Of a DNA stretch of 18,998 bases, positions 13,688 to 18,998 are shown piece by piece. Made by a program: the position numbers and the translations under genes. The notes beneath the pieces were generated by a model that was given only the letters and a program-made list of their open reading frames with translations, ran no database searches and was not told the origin of the DNA. Position 1 is the first letter of the stretch. Each line of letters begins with the position of its first letter. The stretch covers positions 1 through 18,998 of the forward strand of contig JBPCUN010000155.1 in NCBI GenBank assembly GCA_051011115.1, read 5' to 3'. Origin of the DNA: Profundicola sp051011115. Lineage in GTDB: Bacteria; Bacteroidota; Bacteroidia; Flavobacteriales; Weeksellaceae.

Positions 13688-15049
13688 ATGAAACTGTATC
13701 TATCTATTGCAACAACTCTCGTAACATTTTTATGTTATTCACAAATTTTGAATGGAGATTTTAATAAAGGCATAAACTCTTGGTTTTTAAGCGATTCTAC
13801 TAGTATAAAATTGGTTAATAATTACAATAATAAATATCTTCAATTAAATACAAATGAGCCAAATGATTTTATCTATGCTGCACAATCATTTTATCCAAAA
13901 GATTCGTTGTTTGAATTAAAGTATAAAACTAAATTCACAACATTTTCAGATAGTAATGCTGGAGTTTGGGTTAAAGCCATTGATTCATTAAATAGTAATA
14001 TCTATTTTTATGTGGAAGATATTATTCCATCCCATAAATGGCAAACTAATAGTATCAATTTCAAAGTTCCAAGAAATACCAAAAGGATACAAATAGGAGT
14101 TCGTCTATCAGGTATTGGTAATTTATATATTGATGACATCAATACAAGAACTGTTTCGGTAAATCAAAATATAGATAAACAGACTGAGAATTATCTCAAA
14201 AAATTAAAATTTATTATAGAAAATAATGCCTTAAATAGGGATAGCATCAATTGGAATATTGAATGGAGTAATGCTATAAAATATTCAAAGTTTACACCCG
14301 ATAAATATTATTTAAGTGCTAAATACTTATTAAGTAAACTTAATGATAATCACTCTTATTTAAGTATAAAATCTAAGCATTCATCTACGCCTAAGGATGA
14401 TTACAAAACTATAATCATAGATAAAAAAATTACAGATGAGATAGCTTATATAAAAATTCCTCCTTTTAGTTCCTCCAACTCTAATAATGTAGATAGTTTA
14501 TATTATGACATACAAAGTAGTTTGAAATCTATGGACTCAAATTCAGTCAAGTATTGGGTTATTGATCTTAGAGGTAATTACGGTGGTAATGTATGGCCAA
14601 TGTTAGGAGGATTGATCTCTTTTTTTGAAGAAGGAGTTTTAGGATATTTTGAATATTATAACAAAAGTCGCAAACCTTGGATTTACAAGGACGGTAGCTT
14701 ATTAAAGGATTCAGAACTTTCTTATAAATTACCTACCAAACCATATAAATTGAAAAATCCAAAAAGCCATATCGGGGTATTAGTAGATAATAGAGTAGCT
14801 AGTTCTGCTGAAATGTTAACTATAATCTTCAAATCACTACCAAATAGTAAAATTATCGGCATGCAAACCTGGGGAGCAACTACAGGAAATTCCACTTTTA
14901 AACTGGATGATTATACAAATTTACATTTAGCTACTTCTCGCTTATTAGATATAAATGGAGTGTTTGAAAATAAAATTTGCCCAGATATTGTAGTTGATGA
15001 AATTATTCTCAATGCATCAAATATTAAAAATTGGTTTGATAATCTTTAA
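13688..15049 (+). CDS. Secreted S41 family peptidase, nisin-resistance-protein-like active site
   Basis: A 453-residue exported protein. Residues 1-18 form a signal peptide with likely cleavage at Tyr-Ser|Gln. Residues 20-150 look like a beta-sandwich carbohydrate-binding-type domain (start ILNGDFNKGINSW, end GNLYIDDI). The rest is an S41 (C-terminal processing peptidase-type) catalytic domain. It has NDNHSYLS (220-227) with His222, DLRGNYGGNVWPMLGG (293-308) and ASSAEM (371-376) with Ser372, Ser373 and Glu375, then TWGATTGNSTF (394-404). The Lys of classical Ser/Lys tail-specific proteases (FGKG) is absent, being Gly-Ala here. The ASSAEM plus HS pattern matches nisin resistance protein, which uses a Ser/His pair. 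I infer a Ser/His enzyme cleaving an extracytoplasmic peptide of unknown identity. No lantibiotic or transporter gene accompanies it. The sequence just upstream derives from the folP promoter region. Confidence 0.85.
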   Translation: MKLYLSIATTLVTFLCYSQILNGDFNKGINSWFLSDSTSIKLVNNYNNKYLQLNTNEPNDFIYAAQSFYPKDSLFELKYKTKFTTFSDSNAGVWVKAIDSLNSNIYFYVEDIIPSHKWQTNSINFKVPRNTKRIQIGVRLSGIGNLYIDDINTRTVSVNQNIDKQTENYLKKLKFIIENNALNRDSINWNIEWSNAIKYSKFTPDKYYLSAKYLLSKLNDNHSYLSIKSKHSSTPKDDYKTIIIDKKITDEIAYIKIPPFSSSNSNNVDSLYYDIQSSLKSMDSNSVKYWVIDLRGNYGGNVWPMLGGLISFFEEGVLGYFEYYNKSRKPWIYKDGSLLKDSELSYKLPTKPYKLKNPKSHIGVLVDNRVASSAEMLTIIFKSLPNSKIIGMQTWGATTGNSTFKLDDYTNLHLATSRLLDINGVFENKICPDIVVDEIILNASNIKNWFDNL

Positions 15050-15147
15050 CCTAGTAATTAACCTTCCGTAGTATTTTGAAAAGAAGTTGTAACCTTTCGT
15101 TATTAACTACACTCAAAATAAAAAAATAATATTTTATCTACATAAAT

Positions 15148-15171
15148 TTTTATTTCAATATTGAAATAAAA
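15148..15171. repeat. Perfect 24-base palindrome between the S41 peptidase gene and folP
   Basis: A perfect self-complementary sequence centred between 15159 and 15160 (core CAATATTG, flanked by A/T). As a hairpin it gives about 10 base pairs with a 4-base loop. It lies between the convergent S41 gene and folP, where a bidirectional terminator would be expected, but neither side carries a clean T run. It could instead be a protein-binding site. Nothing else recognisable lies in the 201-base gap. Confidence 0.5.
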
Positions 15172-15250
15172 TAATATTTAAATATTTTTAGTTTAAGTAT
15201 TAAAAATCTGTCATAATATTGATAGGTAGGTTACTCACTTTTTACGGAAT

Positions 15251-16078
15251 CTACGCCTGCTTATAAGCCTCAAATATCTTAATACATTCTATCGCTTCTG
15301 TTACATCATGTACACGTAAAATATTAGCTCCGTGTATTAGTGCTAGCATGTGAAGTGCTGTAGTTCCATTCAATGCTTCCTTATTTTTGATGTTTAAAAC
15401 TTTCGTCACCATAGATTTTCTAGAGACACCAGCAAGAATAAGATACTCTCCAAAACCTAAAAGTTCTTGATTTTTTAATAGTTGGTAATTATGCTGCACA
15501 GTTTTTCCAAATCCATACCCTGGGTCTAAAATAATATCATTGATTCCAAGAGCCTTTAATTCATTAATCTTGGTAGAATAAAATTCATTAACTTCTAACA
15601 CAATGTTTTCATAATGTGGATTATTTTGCATGGTTTGTGGCGTACCTTGCATATGCATTAATATATAAGGTACTTTTAAGGCTGCTACAATTTTAAACAT
15701 ATCATTATCTATAGTACCTGCCGAAACATCATTCACAATTGCTACGCCAGCATCCACAGTTTCTTGCGCAACTTTCCCCCAAAAGGTGTCAATAGAAAAA
15801 ATTGTCTCTGGGAAGTTTTTTATAATTTCATTTAAAAATGGAAATAATACATTTAATTCCTCATCAGCATTCAAGAAATTTGCACCTGGTCTGGTGGATT
15901 GACCACCAATATCTATTATGGTAGCACCTTCTTTTAGCATTTTTTCAATCCTCGATAAAGCACTATTTAAATCATTATTTTGCCCTCCATCATGAAATGA
16001 ATCGGGTGTCAGATTTAAAATTCCCATTACTTGAGGCTTGCTTAAATCTAATAATTTTCCTTTGGTTTGAATTGTCAT
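15251..16078 (-). CDS. folP: Dihydropteroate synthase
   Basis: Dihydropteroate synthase condenses p-aminobenzoate with dihydropterin pyrophosphate in folate synthesis and is the target of sulfonamides. The 275-residue TIM barrel has VMGILNLTPDSFHDGG (17-32), IIDIGGQSTRPGA (54-66), FSIDTF (94-99), IVNDVSAG (114-121), ILMHMQGTP (139-147), ILDPGYGFGKT (183-193), LAGVSRKS (215-222) and RVHDV (255-259). Phe28 and Pro64, positions altered in sulfonamide-resistant enzymes, have the usual residues, so this looks like the ordinary chromosomal enzyme. It is divergent from the DUF1599 gene across a 72-base gap. In the Bacteroidota I know, cdaA often lies downstream of folP; here that position is taken by the convergent S41 gene. 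This is the intact copy to which the relics at 12153-12223 and 13565-13646 correspond. Confidence 0.97.
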   Translation of the reverse strand: MTIQTKGKLLDLSKPQVMGILNLTPDSFHDGGQNNDLNSALSRIEKMLKEGATIIDIGGQSTRPGANFLNADEELNVLFPFLNEIIKNFPETIFSIDTFWGKVAQETVDAGVAIVNDVSAGTIDNDMFKIVAALKVPYILMHMQGTPQTMQNNPHYENIVLEVNEFYSTKINELKALGINDIILDPGYGFGKTVQHNYQLLKNQELLGFGEYLILAGVSRKSMVTKVLNIKNKEALNGTTALHMLALIHGANILRVHDVTEAIECIKIFEAYKQA

Positions 16079-16102
16079 TCTCTAATGTTTAAATGATTTA
16101 GC

Positions 16103-16110
16103 TATTTTTG
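16103..16110 (+). promoter_or_regulatory. -7 box of the DUF1599 / BT_3928-family / permease operon
   Basis: TATTTTTG matches TAnnTTTG exactly, 40 bases before the DUF1599 ATG. A proper -33 TTG is not evident. The equivalent position in the relic copy (13623-13630) reads TATTTTTA, having lost the final G. On the opposite strand TTTGGTTCAATTC (within 16112-16126) could supply a -33 element for folP. Confidence 0.45.
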
Positions 16111-16150
16111 CATGAATTGAACCAAACTTCTTAATTCTGAATACTAAATT

Positions 16151-16699
16151 ATGGAAAAAACATTAGAACAATATACTGCAGTCATTCAGGAATGTAAGGA
16201 ACTCTTTAATAACAAACTTCAGGATTACGGTACTGCATGGCGAATTATGCGCTTGCCATCACTTACGGATCAAATTTACATCAAAGCTAACAGAATTAGA
16301 AGTATACAAGAGAACCAAACGCAGAAGATTGCCGATGATGAACGCAATGAGTTTATAGGAATCATCAATTACGCAGCAATCGCTCTTATCCAAATGGAAT
16401 TAGGTGTGAGTAATTGTGCAGATTTATCGAAAGAAGAAGCTTCTAGATTATACCAAACCAAAGTGGATCAGGCTAAAAAATTAATGCAAGATAAAAATCA
16501 TGATTATGGTGAGGCTTGGCGTGATATGCGTGTAAGTTCTATCACTGATTTGATTTTGCAAAAACTTCTAAGGATTAAACAGATTGAAGACAATAAAGGC
16601 AAAACAATCGTTTCTGAAGGTTTAGACGCTAATTACTTAGATATATTGAATTATGCTGTATTTTCTATGATTCATATCCAAGAATCATCTAATTTATAA
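16151..16699 (+). CDS. DUF1599 protein with two tandem repeats
   Basis: A 182-residue, mostly helical cytoplasmic protein made of two homologous halves. The first has DYGTAWRIMR (25-34), SLTDQI, then EFIGIINYAAIALIQ (67-81). The second has DYGEAWRDMR (118-127), SITDLI, then YLDILNYAVFSMIHI (162-176). The repeated DYG.AWR.MR and NYA motifs identify the DUF1599 family, whose biochemical role I do not know; related single-repeat domains occur in phages. In Bacteroidota this gene usually sits beside folP and a BT_3928-family gene, as here. Its stop codon overlaps the next start by one base (TAATG). The TAnnTTTG box at 16103 probably drives it. Confidence 0.88.
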   Translation: MEKTLEQYTAVIQECKELFNNKLQDYGTAWRIMRLPSLTDQIYIKANRIRSIQENQTQKIADDERNEFIGIINYAAIALIQMELGVSNCADLSKEEASRLYQTKVDQAKKLMQDKNHDYGEAWRDMRVSSITDLILQKLLRIKQIEDNKGKTIVSEGLDANYLDILNYAVFSMIHIQESSNL

Positions 16700-17823
16700 T
16701 GTCTGTTATGAATATTTTTATTAAAATCGTTAAGTGGATTGTAGGGTTACTCTTTATATTTTCTGGGGTAATAAAAACCATAGATCCGATGGGGCTTTCT
16801 ATTAAATTAGAAGAATATTTAGAGGTTTTTAATTTATTGTCGCTATCTGAATATACGTTACCAGTTTCTGTTTTTATTACTATTTTAGAAGTATTATTAG
16901 GAGTTTTCTTGATTTTAGGGATATATAGACGGTTTACTTTAACCAGCCTTACATTACTTATTATATTTTTTACATTCCTTACCTTTTACTCTGCGTATTT
17001 TAATGTAGTGCAAGATTGTGGATGTTTTGGAGATGCTGTAAAATTGACGCCATGGCAATCTTTTGGGAAAGATGTTTTCTTATTAATTATGATTGGTATT
17101 TTATGGTGGGGGAGAAAATATTTAGATCTATTTTTTACGAGGCCCATAGCTAATTATGTTTCCCTTGGCGCATTTTTAATTATGGCATATATTGCTTTTA
17201 TGGGAATTTATCATTTGCCGTTGGTCGATTTTAGGCCTTATGCAATCGGTGAGAATATTATAGATGGCATGAAGACAGCTGAGGAATTAGGACTAGAACC
17301 ACCCCAATATGAAGTAAAATATATTTTAAAAAATAAGCTTAATAATAGGAAAATAAAACTGAGCGAACAGCAGTATATTAGTGATAAAAGTTATTGGCAG
17401 ACAGGAACCTCTTGGGAACTTTTGAGTACAGAAGAAGAATTAATCCATGAAGGCTACACACCACCTATTCATGATTTCATTATTGATTGCGGAGAACGTG
17501 GTGACATGACATATTATTATTTAGAACAACCTAAGGTTATATTTCTACTAACACCAACCCCCAGCAAGACTTCGGTAGAAGGTATGAATAGAATTACCAA
17601 TTTTTCAAATGAAGTAGAAAATCTTGACATTCCTGTTTTAAGCATTGCTTCTGATAATGTAGTAATTGATAATCTAGAAACTTGTTTAATGGATGCAACT
17701 ACTTTAAAAACTATTATTAGAGCTAATCCTGGTATTGTTCTTCTAAAACATGGAACGGTAGTAGGGAAGTATCATTGGAGAGATGCACCATCTGTGGAAA
17801 AAGTAAAAGCGTTGTTAGATTGA
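16699..17823 (+). CDS. BT_3928 family membrane protein (DoxX/MauE-like)
   Basis: A 374-residue inner-membrane protein. The N-terminal part has about five hydrophobic helices (residues 8-26, 55-75, 80-100, 124-140, 152-170). Between the third and fourth is QDCGCFGDAVKLTPWQSFGKD (106-126), the CGCFG motif typical of DoxX/MauE-like proteins, which have been linked to thiol-redox chemistry. The remaining 200 residues form a soluble domain that looks thioredoxin-like in its last third (PKVIFLLTPTP near 275, LLKHGTVVGKYHW near 350) but has no CxxC there. No substrate can be inferred. Its ATG overlaps the DUF1599 stop, and its own TGA overlaps the proposed TTG start of the permease, so the three genes form one overlapping chain. 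Confidence 0.86.
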   Translation: MSVMNIFIKIVKWIVGLLFIFSGVIKTIDPMGLSIKLEEYLEVFNLLSLSEYTLPVSVFITILEVLLGVFLILGIYRRFTLTSLTLLIIFFTFLTFYSAYFNVVQDCGCFGDAVKLTPWQSFGKDVFLLIMIGILWWGRKYLDLFFTRPIANYVSLGAFLIMAYIAFMGIYHLPLVDFRPYAIGENIIDGMKTAEELGLEPPQYEVKYILKNKLNNRKIKLSEQQYISDKSYWQTGTSWELLSTEEELIHEGYTPPIHDFIIDCGERGDMTYYYLEQPKVIFLLTPTPSKTSVEGMNRITNFSNEVENLDIPVLSIASDNVVIDNLETCLMDATTLKTIIRANPGIVLLKHGTVVGKYHWRDAPSVEKVKALLD

Positions 17824-18893
17824 TTAGATTGGTCGTTGATAGAATTTGGAAAGGATTTATTACGCTGTTAGGTGTAATCACGGTGATATTTTTGTTATTT
17901 AATGTAATGCAAGGAGATCCTGCTAGAATGATGTTAGATCAAAATGAAGATCCTGCACAATTAGAAGCCATTAGACATAATTTAGGATTAGATCAACCAT
18001 TAATCACGCAATATTTTTATTATTTAAATGATTTATCTCCCATTTCTATTCATTCAAAAGAAGCGAATGACTATACTCATTTTGAAGATGCCAAACAGCA
18101 TGGTCAAAAATTATTTGGAATTGGTAATTATGATATAGCTTTTAAAGTTCCATATCTGAGAGAATCTTATCAACAGCAGGGAAAACCTGTTTTAGAAATT
18201 ATTCAAGAAACTTTACCTAATACTTTATTATTGGCACTATCAGCCATTATTATAGCTTTTATTCTAGGAATTATTTTAGGAATTTTTTCTGCTTTAAATA
18301 AGGATTCTATCCTTGATCGTTTTATTTTGGTTGTAACATCTATAGGGATGAGTGTTCCATCATTTTTCTCAGCAATTCTCATGGCCTGGATATTCGCCTA
18401 CGTATTGGCGGATGTAACTCATTTAAACATGACCGGAAGCTTATATGAGGTTGATGATTACGGTATTGGAAAACATTTAACCCTTAAAAATTTAATACTG
18501 CCAGCCATTACTTTAGGGATTAGACCACTCGCTGTAATAACACAATTAACTCGAAATTCTTTATTAGATATTTTGTCTAAAGATTATATAAGAACAGCCT
18601 ACGCCAAAGGATTGACTCAAAAACAAGTCATATGGCGACATGCCCTCAAAAATGCATTGAATCCTGTGATCACTGCGGCTTCTGGTTGGTTTGCAGGTAT
18701 GCTGGCAGGGGCAGTATTTGTAGAATTTATTTTTGGATGGAATGGGCTGGGTAAAGAAATTGTGAACGCCTTGAATACACTGGACCAGCCAGTTATTATG
18801 GGAGCCGTGTTGGTAATCGCCATATCTTTTATACTTGTAAACATTGTAGTGGATATTCTTTATGGTGTTTTAGACCCTAGAGTAAGAGCATAA
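17820..18893 (+). CDS. ABC transporter permease, DppB/OppB type, TTG start
   Basis: An inner-membrane permease of the peptide/nickel ABC transporter class. An in-frame ATG exists at 17775, but it would overlap the preceding gene by 49 bases and add 15 residues of unusual composition (Cys-rich, no family resemblance). The TTG at 17820 gives the normal beginning M-I-R-L-V-V-D-R-I-W-K and overlaps the upstream TGA (TTGA). The resulting 357 residues have one helix near 13-31, a periplasmic region with the GDPARMML motif typical of these permeases, and five further helices. The EAA-type loop that contacts the ATPase (AYAKGLTQKQVIWRHALKNA, 260-279) precedes the last two. A long soluble insert lies at about 65-130. 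The partner permease, ATPase and binding protein are not in the window. Confidence 0.87.
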   Translation: MIRLVVDRIWKGFITLLGVITVIFLLFNVMQGDPARMMLDQNEDPAQLEAIRHNLGLDQPLITQYFYYLNDLSPISIHSKEANDYTHFEDAKQHGQKLFGIGNYDIAFKVPYLRESYQQQGKPVLEIIQETLPNTLLLALSAIIIAFILGIILGIFSALNKDSILDRFILVVTSIGMSVPSFFSAILMAWIFAYVLADVTHLNMTGSLYEVDDYGIGKHLTLKNLILPAITLGIRPLAVITQLTRNSLLDILSKDYIRTAYAKGLTQKQVIWRHALKNALNPVITAASGWFAGMLAGAVFVEFIFGWNGLGKEIVNALNTLDQPVIMGAVLVIAISFILVNIVVDILYGVLDPRVRA

Positions 18894-18927
18894 AAAAACT
18901 CTCTACTTAATTTAAAAATAGAGAGTT
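18892..18927 (-). terminator. Terminator of the tRNA gene
   Basis: A perfect 9-base stem (TAGAGAGTT at 18919-18927 with AACTCTCTA at 18897-18905) has a 13-base loop. Read on the minus strand it is followed by a run of T (complement of the A run from 18892), so it terminates transcription coming from the tRNA. On the plus strand the same hairpin ends the permease transcript but lacks a T run. Confidence 0.75.
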
Positions 18928-18942
18928 GTATGATTGTGATAG

Positions 18943-18998
18943 TGACCCAGGAAGGACTCGAACCCTCAACCGTCAGAGCCGAAATCTGATATTCTATC
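18943..18998 (-). tRNA. tRNA-Arg(UCG), 5' part outside the window
   Basis: Reading leftward from the edge: the end of the D arm, then anticodon stem TCAGA / TCTGA (18989-18985 and 18977-18973) enclosing the loop TTTCGGC, with anticodon TCG at 18982-18980. Next come a 5-base variable loop, the T arm GAGGG-TTCGAGT-CCTTC, the 3' acceptor strand CTGGGTC (18950-18944) and discriminator A at 18943. The 5' acceptor strand should read GACCCAG beyond the window. The 3' CCA is not encoded, so it must be added after transcription. Confidence 0.9.

Noticed and set aside
15203..15225. AAATCTGTCATAAT resembling the end of the relic at 12206-12220, as a third folP-related fragment
   Set aside because: The match is too short and AT-rich, and the shared bases differ from the intact folP sequence.
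12070..15250. Mobile element, phage or CRISPR array in the accessory patch
   Set aside because: No transposase, integrase or regularly spaced repeats are readable on either strand.
17775..17819. ATG at 17775 as the permease start
   Set aside because: It overlaps the previous gene by 49 bases and adds a Cys-rich segment atypical of this permease family; TTG at 17820 fits better.

Overview
The window is an AT-rich chromosomal segment from a member of the Bacteroidota, most likely a flavobacterium. The evidence is lineage-typical genes (a DUF5606 protein, a BT_3928-family membrane protein, a two-repeat DUF1599 protein), promoter boxes of the TAnnTTTG type instead of sigma-70 boxes, no Shine-Dalgarno sequences, and a signal peptide ending in Asn-Ala|Gln.

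Layout. (1) 1-1457, minus: the N-terminal two thirds or so of uvrB, cut by the window edge. (2) 1695-2078, plus: a secreted or lipid-anchored rhodanese-like protein, closed by a strong terminator. (3) 2215-3381, plus: a glutaryl-CoA dehydrogenase-type flavoenzyme. (4) 3504-6276, plus: a tight operon of a flavin reductase-like protein, a DUF1015 protein and the PLP-homeostasis protein YggS, behind the best promoter match in the window. (5) 6273-8051, minus: def, a DUF5606 gene and mazG, converging on yggS with overlapping stop codons. (6) 8113-12069, minus: a GreA/GreB-like small protein, ruvX, clpS, prmA, tpiA, a small membrane protein and rlmB. (7) 12070-15250: an accessory patch of two secreted-protein genes and several gene relics. 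(8) 15251-18893: folP (minus), with DUF1599, a BT_3928-family gene and an ABC-transporter permease running away from it in an overlapping chain. (9) 18943-18998, minus: the 3' part of a tRNA-Arg(UCG) gene with its terminator.

Most of the window is housekeeping: DNA repair (uvrB, ruvX), removal of aberrant nucleotides (mazG), protein maturation and turnover (def, prmA, clpS), rRNA modification (rlmB), glycolysis (tpiA) and folate synthesis (folP).

The unusual part is 12.1-15.2 kb. Two separate stretches (12153-12223 and about 13565-13646) are diverged copies of an internal piece and of the 5' end plus promoter of the intact folP at 15251-16078, in the same order and orientation. They read as the remains of a second folP copy interrupted by roughly 1 kb. 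That insert carries an unrecognised secreted protein gene and a broken XRE-family regulator with a frameshift and no start codon. A secreted S41 peptidase gene, resembling the nisin-resistance-protein group at its active site, sits where the divergent neighbour of that folP copy would be. I see no CRISPR array, transposase, integrase or phage gene. The most notable structure is this duplication-and-decay scar, not an intact new system.
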